Shown in pieces: positions 33,336 through 41,516 of a stretch of DNA of 45,240 nucleotides (its first letter is position 1; the number at the start of each line of letters is the position of its first letter). Under the pieces are notes generated by a model that was not told where the DNA came from, made no database searches, and saw only the letters and a list, made by a program, of their open reading frames with translations. A program made the translations under genes and the position numbers. This stretch comes from JAAZPT01 sp964544955 (lineage in GTDB: Bacteria; Bacillota; Clostridia; Christensenellales; Aristaeellaceae), in NCBI GenBank assembly GCA_964544955.1, contig CAZJEB010000012.1:1-45240 (forward strand), written 5' to 3'.

Positions 33336-34575
33336 ATTCATACACCCCTATTGCCATAAGGGTATTTACTTGCCTGCTATTTTTATCCCTTGTCATGTTT
33401 TTATTAACATGGTTTAATTGCTCACCAAGGAATATTAGGGCTGTTGTGCCACCACCATCAAGGTTTAAGCCTTCTGTAACGCCTACTTGGTGCATTCTAT
33501 ATGCCATCCAATTTAAATGGGAGCCTTTTGTTTCGTTTGTTCTTCCATCGGCAGTAATTAAAAAGTAGTGGTTAGGGCTTATCATGCCTATAGCATTGCG
33601 AGGCTCACGTAGGTTATTATACCTACTATCCAAATCTATAATTTTAGGGTTAATTTCACCATTTGATACTAATACAGGCCCAAAGCTAAAGCTATGTACG
33701 GCACCTAAGTTAAGCAATTCCTCCGCCTTAACTGTGTTTGATTCATAAGCTTTCATGCTTCCATCCTTAAATATAGCAAGTATATCACCTGGTGGCCAAT
33801 ATTTGCCATATTTTTTTTCCCTATAAACCTCTCCATCACGTATAACTACGCCACCGCCACGCATATAGAAAAAGTCGTCTGTAAATGCTAATACTGCTTT
33901 GTTTTCTTCGGCTATATCAATAGGGTGTGCATATTTTTTAGGGTTTGCGGTAAACAAAGCTTTAAAGCCAGTATCACCCTTTGTTTTAATTTCAGTTTCA
34001 GTCCAATAATTGTTCATTTGATAATCTACATAGCGTTTAATTTCAATAAAAAGGCTATCGTTAATAAACAACCAATGACCATCGTCCGCATTTTCATATT
34101 TGTATACCCTTACACCAGCGCTTGTATCTAAAAAACCATCATCTGTAAGGGCAGGTAAATCCACTTTTGCATCAGGTTGAACTATAGGCTTTATGGTGTT
34201 AGCGCGGTTTTCCATATCTTCCAAGGGCAAACATGCTTTACTGAATATAAAAGTTTGTATTTCAGGGCTTGCAATTCCATCTGCCTCAAAACCAAAGGTT
34301 TCTTGTACTTTTTTTATAGCATCTATTGTTCCCTCAGTAAAACTGCCTGATAAAGATGCATTTTTATCTATATATCCAAGGGCTTTAAGCCTTCTTTTAA
34401 GCTTTAAAACAACATTGGTGTTGTCGCCTAGTTCTAGTTTTTTATAATTATCAGATATTACTGGTATTTCAAGTATAGCATCTATGCTTGGTGCGGGGAT
34501 TTCCGCAACTGCTATACTTAAAATAATAGATAATATAATTGCTATATTAATTAATTTATATAAGTATTTTTTCAT
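33334..34575 (-). CDS. Exported peptidoglycan-binding and phosphodiester glycosidase-like protein (NAGPA/DUF2233)
   Basis: 413 aa. A signal or anchor helix (about 5-24), a PG_binding_1 domain (about 47-110; VVLKLKRRLKALGY ... GSFTEGTIDAIKKVQETFG), then a NAGPA domain with the marks GGGVVIRDGEVY, SFGPVLVSNGEI, GLNLDGGGTTALIF and a final VNTLMAIGVYE. The DGGG block is the catalytic region of this glycosidase family, which cleaves sugar-phosphodiester bonds. It is likely anchored to cell wall and acts on wall polymers. It starts 6 bp after sfsA. Confidence 0.85.
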   Translation of the reverse strand: MKKYLYKLINIAIILSIILSIAVAEIPAPSIDAILEIPVISDNYKKLELGDNTNVVLKLKRRLKALGYIDKNASLSGSFTEGTIDAIKKVQETFGFEADGIASPEIQTFIFSKACLPLEDMENRANTIKPIVQPDAKVDLPALTDDGFLDTSAGVRVYKYENADDGHWLFINDSLFIEIKRYVDYQMNNYWTETEIKTKGDTGFKALFTANPKKYAHPIDIAEENKAVLAFTDDFFYMRGGGVVIRDGEVYREKKYGKYWPPGDILAIFKDGSMKAYESNTVKAEELLNLGAVHSFSFGPVLVSNGEINPKIIDLDSRYNNLREPRNAIGMISPNHYFLITADGRTNETKGSHLNWMAYRMHQVGVTEGLNLDGGGTTALIFLGEQLNHVNKNMTRDKNSRQVNTLMAIGVYE

Positions 34576-34581
34576 TTATTA

Positions 34582-35274
34582 TTAATATTCCTCCTTTATG
34601 TTTATATCTACAAATTTATCGGCAATAATTGAGTTGCTTGTTATAACACAATCTAAAGCTATTATATCAATATGGGATTGTTTTGCATATAGTAAAGTTT
34701 GCGCAAATTTAGAGTGAGTAACGGCATTGGGTTCAAAGCTATTTGCACCTTTAAACTGAATAACAAAGGCTATATGTGGAATATATCCATCTTTTTTACT
34801 TTCAACCAGTGTATTTATGTGTTTAATTCCACGCAATGTTGGGGCATCAGGGAATTTGGCAACGCCTTCAACTTCAAGGGTAACACCTTTAACCTCTATT
34901 AAGTGTTTTTGGTTATCCGCTTCTACATAAAAATCAAACCTTGAATCTTTATACTTATATTCTGGCTTTACAAGCTTTATATTTATAAAATAATTTGATA
35001 ATAATATCCACTCATGAAAAACCTTGTTTACTACTTGAGAATCAATATTAACTAAAACATCATTTTTATACACACCTATAAGGTCGTATTTGGTTTTACG
35101 GTTTGGGTTATCTGCAACAGCCACAATTACCTTTGCATTAGGCAAAAGCAGTTCCCTTAACCTGCCAGTATTTTTTACATGGCACACCTCTTGAACACCG
35201 TTTATGTTAATTATAGCTATAAACCTATTTTGCCTTGATACAAAAACGCCTTCAATAATATTGTTATAAAGCAT
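34582..35274 (-). CDS. sfsA: SfsA family DNA/sugar fermentation stimulation protein
   Basis: 230 aa, full length for the family. An N-terminal OB-like part has RFIAIININGVQEVCHVKNTGRLRELL; the nuclease-like core carries DFYVE...HLIEVKGVTLE, FPDAPTLRGIKHI and VQFKGANSFEPN, which are the diagnostic SfsA blocks (the D/E/K residues of a PD-(D/E)xK centre). SfsA was named for a maltose-utilisation effect in E. coli; it is thought to be a nuclease. ATG has AAAGG upstream. Confidence 0.93.
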   Translation of the reverse strand: MLYNNIIEGVFVSRQNRFIAIININGVQEVCHVKNTGRLRELLLPNAKVIVAVADNPNRKTKYDLIGVYKNDVLVNIDSQVVNKVFHEWILLSNYFINIKLVKPEYKYKDSRFDFYVEADNQKHLIEVKGVTLEVEGVAKFPDAPTLRGIKHINTLVESKKDGYIPHIAFVIQFKGANSFEPNAVTHSKFAQTLLYAKQSHIDIIALDCVITSNSIIADKFVDINIKEEY

Positions 35275-35377
35275 AAAATACCTTTCAAATGTTTTTTACA
35301 TGCACTATTTTACCACAAAAGCTTTATAAAGTAGAAATGCAAATTATAATTTATACATTAGCAAATTAGGAGGATTT

Positions 35378-35950
35378 ATGGAATATAATAGAGATAATGC
35401 TTTAAAGCTTTTAAAAGAATATAACAAAGAGCCCTTTCATATACAGCACGCATTAACAGTTGAAGCTTGTATGGCTTATTTTGCACACAAATTAGGTTAT
35501 GGTAATGAACTTAATTTTTGGCAAACAGTTGGATTGCTACATGATATAGACTTTGGTATGTATGCCGATAAACATTGCCAAGTTGCACCAGAAATATTAG
35601 GCAAAAATGGCTATGATGAAAAATTTATACATGCAGTAGTATCCCACGGCTATGGCATATGCAGCGATGTGGAGCCAGAGCACGAAATGGAAAAAGTTCT
35701 TTTTGCCATAGATGAACTTACTGGCTTGATTTGGGCTGCTGCCCTTATGCGCCCATCAAAAAGCACAAAGGATATGGAACTAAAATCATTAAAGAAAAAG
35801 TATAAAGACAAAAAATTTGCTGCTGGTTGTGATAGAGATGTTATAGCAAAGGGTGCTGAAAGGCTTGGTTGGGAATTAGATAAGCTTTTGGGCGATACAT
35901 TATTAGCAATGCAAACCGTTGAAGATGATATTAATAATCAAATGGCTTAA
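35378..35950 (+). CDS. HD-domain hydrolase
   Basis: 190 aa, soluble. HD-superfamily metal ligands are H24 (HIQHALTV), H55-D56 (LLHDIDFG), histidines in HAVVSHGYG and the aspartate of FAIDELTGL. The pattern is that of the small stand-alone HD phosphohydrolases found widely in Clostridia. The substrate is unknown, probably a nucleotide or phosphorylated metabolite. ATG has AGGAGG 7 nt upstream. A terminator follows. Confidence 0.88.
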   Translation: MEYNRDNALKLLKEYNKEPFHIQHALTVEACMAYFAHKLGYGNELNFWQTVGLLHDIDFGMYADKHCQVAPEILGKNGYDEKFIHAVVSHGYGICSDVEPEHEMEKVLFAIDELTGLIWAAALMRPSKSTKDMELKSLKKKYKDKKFAAGCDRDVIAKGAERLGWELDKLLGDTLLAMQTVEDDINNQMA

Positions 35951-35956
35951 ATAAAA

Positions 35957-35985
35957 ACGCCTTTTAAATTAAAAGGTGTTTTTTT
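35957..35985 (+). terminator. Terminator of the HD hydrolase gene
   Basis: ACGCCTTTT (35957-35965) and AAAAGGTGT (35971-35979) form a stem with one G-U pair, and a T-run of seven follows. It starts 6 bp after the stop. Confidence 0.88.
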
Positions 35986-36052
35986 ATTGATAGTTATATA
36001 ATTTTATTTATGGTATTATTATTTTATACACTATACTCATAAGGATATAACT

Positions 36053-36907
36053 ATGATAAATACAATTATTTTTCCATCATCTTTTTTTGATAAAAAACAA
36101 GTTGATGATGATTTAAAATTAGAATATGAAGCTGTTTTATCAACAGGTTTGTTTAACACAATAATTTTTAGCTATGATGATTGGTTTAATAAAAACAAAT
36201 TAACACTAAGCTATAATCCAACTGAAAAAATCAATGCTGTTTACCGCGGTTGGATGATGAACGAAAATCAGTATCTTAACTTTTATAACACACTTTTAAA
36301 AAATAATATCACACTTATAACTAAACCAGAGCAATATAATTTAATGCATATATTCCCAAATATATACCCTTTAATAAAAGATGATACACCACGAATAATG
36401 ACATTCCCGCTATATAAAAGTATTGATGTGAATTTATTAAAGCAAAACTTTGATAAATTTATGGTTAAAGACTACGTTAAATCTGTAAAAGGAACAAGTT
36501 TTCCAACATTTTTTGATAAGGATGTTACACAACAAAGTTTTAATGCCGCTATGGAAATATTTTATAAATTTAGGGGTTCATTAATCACAGGCGGTATATG
36601 TGTAAAAGAATATATAAATTTAAAACGTTATGATGGTAAAACAAATGAATTTAGAGCCTTTTATTTTAACAATATGCTAATAAGCTTATCTTTAAATTCT
36701 TTACAACAAGATTATGTCCCTAAGCCACCTACAAGCTTGGTAAATAAATACAATAATTTAAATAGTAATTTCTATACTATAGATTTTGCAGAACTTGAAA
36801 ATGGCGATTGGAAAATTATTGAAGCTGGAGATGGATCGGTATCTGGATTATCATACAATCAAGATTATAACGCATTCTTTAGAGCCTTATACCTCTGCTT
36901 AAATTAA
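36053..36907 (+). CDS. ATP-grasp domain protein, R2K-like clade
   Basis: 284 aa, no signal peptide or membrane segment. The C-terminal half has features of the R2K ATP-grasp group (DUF4343): KFMVKDYVKSVKG (an ATP-binding lysine pair), KEYINL, NEFRAFYFNN (R and acidic residues) and VIDFAELENG-like block ending EAGDGSVSGL. Such ATP-grasp proteins are seen in phages and polymorphic loci and likely ligate or phosphorylate amino acids or RNA ends; no activity is assigned here. A ribosome site AAGGA precedes the ATG. It stands alone, convergent with the PIG-L gene, and looks richer in AT than its neighbours. Confidence 0.75.
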   Translation: MINTIIFPSSFFDKKQVDDDLKLEYEAVLSTGLFNTIIFSYDDWFNKNKLTLSYNPTEKINAVYRGWMMNENQYLNFYNTLLKNNITLITKPEQYNLMHIFPNIYPLIKDDTPRIMTFPLYKSIDVNLLKQNFDKFMVKDYVKSVKGTSFPTFFDKDVTQQSFNAAMEIFYKFRGSLITGGICVKEYINLKRYDGKTNEFRAFYFNNMLISLSLNSLQQDYVPKPPTSLVNKYNNLNSNFYTIDFAELENGDWKIIEAGDGSVSGLSYNQDYNAFFRALYLCLN

Positions 36908-36934
36908 AATCCCTCAAAAACATTGAGGGATTTT
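36906..36934. terminator. Bidirectional terminator
   Basis: AAAATCCCTCAA (36906-36917) and TTGAGGGATTTT (36923-36934) form a perfect 12-bp stem. It has U-runs in both directions and serves the convergent ATP-grasp and PIG-L genes. Confidence 0.9.
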
Positions 36935-36935
36935 C

Positions 36936-38123
36936 TTATTTAATATTTTCCAACATATCATTTTTCAATAGGTCATTCCCTACGCTTGTATAGTATAACC
37001 CATAGTCCTCTATACTATATTTACCTGTAACACTTGGATAATAGTTGGTTTTTTGTTGGGATATGTGCATTTTAAAAGATTCTTCTGCAATTTGTAGGGC
37101 TGTTTTTCCATTGAATTTAGATAAGGCTTGATTAAAATCCATTTTAATTTTATTTTCACCATAAAGGTGAATGTATAACTTTGAAATATCCCAGCCACCA
37201 TATTTCTTATGGCTTTTTGTATGTACCTTTGGTTTGTTGGTTTGTTTTATTGCATTTATAACCCCATCTGCACAAGCCTTATGGGCTCCATGCCCATATT
37301 CTCCATTTATATCGTGGGTAACAACAACATCAGGTTTAGTGCGCCTTATTGCCCCAATTATACTACCTATAAGGGCTTTTTTATTCCAAGATTTATACAT
37401 ATCATTTAGCTTGTATGAAAAGTAATCGCCAAAGCCTGCAAATATTGGATAATTTTTTGCACCACTATGCCATAATCCATCCAAATACTCCAGTTTTCTA
37501 TAATACATTGATGGTACAAGTATCATTGTTTGCACTTTTTTACCCAACTCACCAGCATAATAAGGTATTATTCCTCCCATATAAATATGTTCATCATCAG
37601 AATGGGCATGTATAACAAGTATATCGCTTTTTTCTAAGGGCGCTTTCCAGCGTTGAACATATGCCGGGATTTCCCCTTCATCAAATATTTCCATCTCACT
37701 TATATCAAGGCGGTTTTCCCTTTTGTTTGGGGCATGAATTCTAAACTCTTTTACATTATCAAGGGGCAAAAAATCTGCAATAAAACCTTTGCTTGATGAA
37801 GAAACTGTTATCCATTTATCATCAGCATCTTTTACTTGCAAACACCAATCAGGTGCTTTATGTACAAATTTAATATATACGCCACTACATAGCTTGCCCT
37901 CGGGCATAGTGCATATTATACCATTATTTATATTTTTACCTGTTTTATAAATAGTATTATAATCCTTATCAAAAGCATTAGTAATTTTTTTATTGTTTGC
38001 AGAGCCTATAAGGGTGCATTGTTCCACAACATTTACGGCCTCTTTAGCAAACGCAGTTGAAGCCAAAACAATAACTATTACAAAGGATAATACTAATAAT
38101 TTAAGTTTAATAATAAACACCAC
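36936..38123 (-). CDS. Secreted PIG-L (LmbE) family deacetylase with an N-terminal F5/8-type-like domain
   Basis: 395 aa. A signal peptide (1 to about 26, ending AFA-K), then a region with a discoidin-like pattern (about 30-150: NAFDKDYNTIYKT ... VKEFRIHAPNK), then the PIG-L core with zinc motif AHSDDE (173-178) and the GEYGHGAHKA block. The family deacetylates N-acetylglucosamine-type sugars. Export plus a binding-type domain suggests action on a surface or environmental glycan. The start is uncertain: two GTG codons lie within 2-3 nt of the AAAGGTGG ribosome site, so initiation a few codons later is possible. Confidence 0.85.
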   Translation of the reverse strand: MVFIIKLKLLVLSFVIVIVLASTAFAKEAVNVVEQCTLIGSANNKKITNAFDKDYNTIYKTGKNINNGIICTMPEGKLCSGVYIKFVHKAPDWCLQVKDADDKWITVSSSSKGFIADFLPLDNVKEFRIHAPNKRENRLDISEMEIFDEGEIPAYVQRWKAPLEKSDILVIHAHSDDEHIYMGGIIPYYAGELGKKVQTMILVPSMYYRKLEYLDGLWHSGAKNYPIFAGFGDYFSYKLNDMYKSWNKKALIGSIIGAIRRTKPDVVVTHDINGEYGHGAHKACADGVINAIKQTNKPKVHTKSHKKYGGWDISKLYIHLYGENKIKMDFNQALSKFNGKTALQIAEESFKMHISQQKTNYYPSVTGKYSIEDYGLYYTSVGNDLLKNDMLENIK

Positions 38124-38158
38124 CTTTTACACAAAAAATTATATCATATAAATTATGT

Positions 38159-38187
38159 TTGAAATGTAAAAATAATGTTTATATTAT
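38159..38187 (+). promoter_or_regulatory. Nitroreductase promoter
   Basis: TTGAAA (38159-38164), 17-bp spacer, TATTAT (38182-38187), about 40 bp before the start codon at 38231. Confidence 0.65.
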
Positions 38188-38230
38188 ATTTAGCAATAAA
38201 ATGCTTTTTAAGAATTGTGAGGTAATAAAA

Positions 38231-38830
38231 ATGAGTAAATTGATGGAAGCAGCAAAAGTTAGGCGTTCTATATATGCCTTAGGTCGCAATGTTAATGTAA
38301 GTGATGATAAAATTTTAGATTTGGTGAAGGATGCTGTTAAGTATGTTCCCTCTGCATTTAACACACAAACATCAAAAGTTGTTGTACTATTAGGTGAATA
38401 TCAGGATAAATTTTGGGGAGAACTTGTTATGGAATCCCTTAGGAAAGTTGTTCCTGCCGAAAGCTTTGCAAGCACAGAAAGCAAACTTAATTCCTTCAAA
38501 GCCGCTTATGGCACATTATTAATATATGAAAATAAAGATACTGTAAAAGAAATGCAGGAAAAATTCCCCTTATATGCACATAACTTCCCACGTTGGAGCA
38601 GGGAAAGCAGTGGTATGTTACAATACACACTATGGCTTGGCTTAGCTGAGTTAAACCTTGGTGCAAGCTTACAACACTATAATGAACTTATAGAAGAAGA
38701 AACCCGTAAGTTTGCAAACGTTGGTGAAGAATATATGCTTATTGCCCAAATGCCTTTTGGTAGCATAGAAGCCCCCGCTGGTGATAAAGAATTTAATAAC
38801 TTAGATACAAGAGTTACAGTTTTAAAATAA
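38231..38830 (+). CDS. Nitroreductase family protein (HBN1-like)
   Basis: 199 aa from the ATG at 38231, with GAGGT 9 nt upstream; a longer frame from 38159 would begin inside the promoter. FMN-binding N-terminus RRSIYALGRNV, then PSAFNTQTSKVVVLL, and a late MPFGSIEAPAGDKEF loop. This is the small nitroreductase subgroup typified by yeast HBN1/Frm2, FMN enzymes that reduce nitro or quinone compounds with NAD(P)H. Single-gene unit. Confidence 0.9.
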   Translation: MSKLMEAAKVRRSIYALGRNVNVSDDKILDLVKDAVKYVPSAFNTQTSKVVVLLGEYQDKFWGELVMESLRKVVPAESFASTESKLNSFKAAYGTLLIYENKDTVKEMQEKFPLYAHNFPRWSRESSGMLQYTLWLGLAELNLGASLQHYNELIEEETRKFANVGEEYMLIAQMPFGSIEAPAGDKEFNNLDTRVTVLK

Positions 38831-38890
38831 TAAAAGCCCCTAGGGGCTTTTATTATGCTTTTACAAAAGGCTGCATTTGCAGCTTTTTTT
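38831..38890 (+). terminator. Two terminators after the nitroreductase gene
   Basis: TAAAAGCCCC and GGGGCTTTTA (38831-38852) form a perfect stem with a TA loop, and a second hairpin, GCTGCA (38870-38875) and TGCAGC (38878-38883), is followed by seven T residues (38884-38890). The second looks like a canonical terminator. The rest of 38891-38999 is AT-rich with no gene. Confidence 0.8.
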
Positions 38891-38999
38891 ATTTATAAAA
38901 TTTTATATGAATATTTATTAATTATTAGTTTTTTAGATTGGTAAAACAGAAAATAAATAATTATAAAACTATAATTTTTTATGTTATAGCAACTTTATA

Positions 39000-39028
39000 T
39001 TGACATTTTTATATATAATGCATATAAT
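39000..39028 (+). promoter_or_regulatory. Consensus promoter of the C4 sugar acid operon
   Basis: TTGACA (39000-39005), a 17-bp spacer and TATAAT (39023-39028): both hexamers and the spacing are perfect, so basal strength should be high and control must lie elsewhere. Transcription should start near 39035. Confidence 0.9.
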
Positions 39029-39034
39029 TGTATA

Positions 39035-39189
39035 AAAATAAGGCCATATATTTGGGTTAAAAAAGGTATAAATATATCATGGATGTTCAGTACTATAACA
39101 TCACCATTTTTTGTCCACAATTCTATGACCAAAGGGATGCTCAGTTTTCTAACTGATGCATAAAAATTAATATAAGAGAGGGTAAAAAC
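39035..39189 (+). promoter_or_regulatory. Leader with a duplicated element and two hairpins
   Basis: About 155 nt are transcribed before kdgT. GGATGTTCAGT (39081-39091) recurs as GGATGCTCAGT (39135-39145), 54 bp later. GATGTT (39082-39087) pairs with AACATC (39097-39102); TCAGTT (39141-39146) pairs with AACTGA (39151-39156). The first TCAGT could also pair with the later ACTGA, so two exclusive folds are possible. It may be an operator pair or an RNA switch; no known class fits. GAGAGGG serves as the kdgT ribosome site. Confidence 0.5.
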
Positions 39190-40146
39190 ATGAAAATTTT
39201 GAAGGCAGTAAAAAAAGTTCCCGGCGGTATGATGATAGTTCCCCTACTTTTAGGTGCACTAGTAAACACATTTTTCCCATCTGTTCTTGAAGGCCTTGGT
39301 GGCTTCTCAACAGCTATGTGGAAAACAGGCGCAAATGCTATTTTAGGCGTATTCCTATTCTGTAACGGCGCACAAATTAAAGTTCGCCAAGCAGGTGCAT
39401 CCTTGGCAAAAGGCGTTGGCTTAACAGCAATTAAATTCGTTATAGGTGCTGCAATTGGTATACTAATTAACGCATTATTTGGCGAAGCTGGTTTCCTAAC
39501 AATTACACCATTGGCTGCAATAGCTGCTATTACAAACTCTAACGGCGGCCTATACTCTGCCCTTGCAAGTGAATATGGCGATAGTACAGACGTTGGCGCA
39601 GTATCAATTCTATCTATAAACGATGGCCCATTCTTAACAATGGTAGCCCTTGGTGCATCTGGTATAGCAGCAATTCCTTACATGGCATTAGTTGCAACAA
39701 TACTTCCAATACTAGTTGGTTTTATTCTTGGCAACCTTGATGAGGATATTGCAAACTTCTTAGCACCCGGTACAGTTTTACTTATCCCATTCTTCGCATT
39801 CCCTCTTGGTTCAGCATTAAACTTAGGCAACCTAATTAAAGCTGGCCTTCCTGGTTTACTTCTTGGTGTTATTTGTGTACTTACAACAGGCTTTGGTGGT
39901 TACATTGTAATGAAGCTATTGAAAGCTAAAAACCCTGGTGTTGGCTGGGCAATTGGTACAACAGCTGGTAATGCAGTTGGCACACCTGGTTTCTTATTAT
40001 CAATTGGTGCTACAACAGCAGCTATAGCTGAATCAGCAACAGGCCAAATTACAGGCGCTATTATTGTAACCGCAATACTATGCCCATTATTAACCCACTA
40101 CTTCTCTAAGAGAGAGATGGCTAAAGCAGGAAAACAAGCTGCATAA
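39190..40146 (+). CDS. kdgT: 2-keto-3-deoxygluconate permease (KdgT) family importer
   Basis: 318 aa with about ten transmembrane helices and the KdgT family marks VPGGMMIVPLLLGALVNTFFP, FCNGAQIKVRQAG, ITNSNGGLYSALASEYGD and TTAGNAVGTPGFLLS. It is a cation-coupled importer of sugar acids. No KDG kinase or aldolase is present; the neighbours act on four-carbon sugar acids, so the true substrate is probably an erythronate or threonate rather than KDG (inference). It is the first gene of the operon. Confidence 0.92.
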   Translation: MKILKAVKKVPGGMMIVPLLLGALVNTFFPSVLEGLGGFSTAMWKTGANAILGVFLFCNGAQIKVRQAGASLAKGVGLTAIKFVIGAAIGILINALFGEAGFLTITPLAAIAAITNSNGGLYSALASEYGDSTDVGAVSILSINDGPFLTMVALGASGIAAIPYMALVATILPILVGFILGNLDEDIANFLAPGTVLLIPFFAFPLGSALNLGNLIKAGLPGLLLGVICVLTTGFGGYIVMKLLKAKNPGVGWAIGTTAGNAVGTPGFLLSIGATTAAIAESATGQITGAIIVTAILCPLLTHYFSKREMAKAGKQAA

Positions 40147-40186
40147 TTTAGCGTCACTTTAGTGGGGATTGGAGAAAGGAGTTATC

Positions 40187-41458
40187 ATGGCACTTGTTAA
40201 ACTTCCATACGGGAAAACATTTCAAGAAGCTGAAATAGCCGACAATCAAATACAAGGCATTTTAGTATCAAAATTAGAAGAATATACCGCACCAGCATCA
40301 CAGTGGGATTTGGTTAAGGGCGCCTTAGACAACCCAATTGGTACAGATAAACTTGAGAATATGGCTGTGGGTAAAGATAATATAGTTATACTTTGCTCTG
40401 ACCACACAAGGCCTGTTCCTAGTAAAATAATTATCCCTCAAATGTTGGAGCGTATACGCAAAGGTAACCCTAATGCAAAAATAACCTTACTTATTGGTAC
40501 AGGTTGCCATAGGGAAACCACAAAGGAAGAATTACGTAATAAATTTGGCGACGAAATATTTAACAACGAAAACATTTATGTACACGACTGCGAGGATGAA
40601 GCCCTTTTAGTAAATATAGGCAAGCTTCCATCTGGTGGTGAAATTATTGTAAACAAAATTGCCGCAGAGGCAGACCTATTAGTAGCTGAAGGCTTTATAG
40701 AGCCTCACTTCTTTGCTGGTTACTCTGGTGGCAGGAAAAGCGTATTCCCCGGTTGTTGCTCAAGGAAAACAGTTATGTATAACCATAATGCAGAATTTAT
40801 TGATAGCCCATACTCAAGAACAGGTATATTAAAAGATAACCCTATTCATAGAGATATGATATTTGCAGCTAGAAAGCTACAATTGGTATTTATATGCAAC
40901 GTGGTAATAAATGCAGCAAAAGAAGTTATTCACTGTGTGGCTGGTGACCTTGAAGAAGCCCATGAAGCTGGCACAGAATGGCTAAAGGACTATGCTGGCG
41001 TAGATAGAAAAGAAGCCGACATAGTACTTACAAGCAATGGCGGTTATCCCCTAGACCAAAATATTTACCAAGCAGTTAAGTCCATGACAGCGGCTGAAGC
41101 TTGTGTAAAACAGGGTGGCGTTATAATCGTTTCATCAGAAAGTAGCGATGGTGTTGGTGGTGAAGGTTTCTTAAGATCCTTCCGTGAAGAGCCAGACGAA
41201 AATAAAATGATGGCAGAATTCCTAAATACACCTAAAGAAGATACCATAGCCGACCAATGGCAATCTCAAATATTTGCAAGGGTACTATTGCGTGCAAGGG
41301 TAATATTTATATCAGAAGTTGACGATCAAACTGTACGCGACTTGCATATGATACCTGCAAAAACCCTTGATGAAGCTATGAAAAAAGCATATGAACTCGC
41401 TGGAAGCGATGCCACAGTTACCGTAATACCCGACGGTGTAGCCGTAATTGTAAAATAA
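40187..41458 (+). CDS. LarA-family nickel-pincer-dependent 2-hydroxyacid racemase/epimerase
   Basis: 423 aa from the ATG at 40187 (AAGGAG 6 nt upstream; a start six codons earlier lacks a site). With this start the residues fall at the same numbers as in Lactiplantibacillus lactate racemase LarA as I recall it: D72 and R75 (SDHTRPVP), H108, H174 (EPHFFAGYSGG), the pincer-linked K184 (GGRKSVFPG), H200, and Y294, Q295 and K298 (NIYQAVKSM). It therefore has the full catalytic set and should need LarB/C/E to make the nickel cofactor; these are not in the window. Context suggests it epimerises C2 of a C4 sugar acid rather than lactate. Confidence 0.9.
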   Translation: MALVKLPYGKTFQEAEIADNQIQGILVSKLEEYTAPASQWDLVKGALDNPIGTDKLENMAVGKDNIVILCSDHTRPVPSKIIIPQMLERIRKGNPNAKITLLIGTGCHRETTKEELRNKFGDEIFNNENIYVHDCEDEALLVNIGKLPSGGEIIVNKIAAEADLLVAEGFIEPHFFAGYSGGRKSVFPGCCSRKTVMYNHNAEFIDSPYSRTGILKDNPIHRDMIFAARKLQLVFICNVVINAAKEVIHCVAGDLEEAHEAGTEWLKDYAGVDRKEADIVLTSNGGYPLDQNIYQAVKSMTAAEACVKQGGVIIVSSESSDGVGGEGFLRSFREEPDENKMMAEFLNTPKEDTIADQWQSQIFARVLLRARVIFISEVDDQTVRDLHMIPAKTLDEAMKKAYELAGSDATVTVIPDGVAVIVK

Positions 41459-41470
41459 TACAAATGCAGA

Positions 41471-41492
41471 GGGGTACACAAGTACCCCTTTT
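41471..41492 (+). promoter_or_regulatory. Hairpin between the LarA-like and kinase genes
   Basis: GGGGTAC (41471-41477) and GTACCCC (41482-41488) form a perfect 7-bp stem with a 4-nt loop, followed by TTTT (41489-41492). It can act as a weak intrinsic terminator or mRNA stabiliser that lowers kinase and PdxA2 output against LarA. Confidence 0.6.
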
Positions 41493-41516
41493 GCTTTAGA
41501 GAGGGAAGTGAGAAAT

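Noticed and set aside
38159..38230. 24-residue extension of the nitroreductase
   Set aside because: It overlaps the predicted promoter; the ATG at 38231 has GAGGT and the family start.
39190..40146. KDG import as the function of KdgT
   Set aside because: No KDG kinase or aldolase nearby; family transport range is broader.
40187..41458. Lactate racemase as the exact function
   Set aside because: All neighbours act on C4 sugar acids and no lactate genes are near; only family membership is certain.
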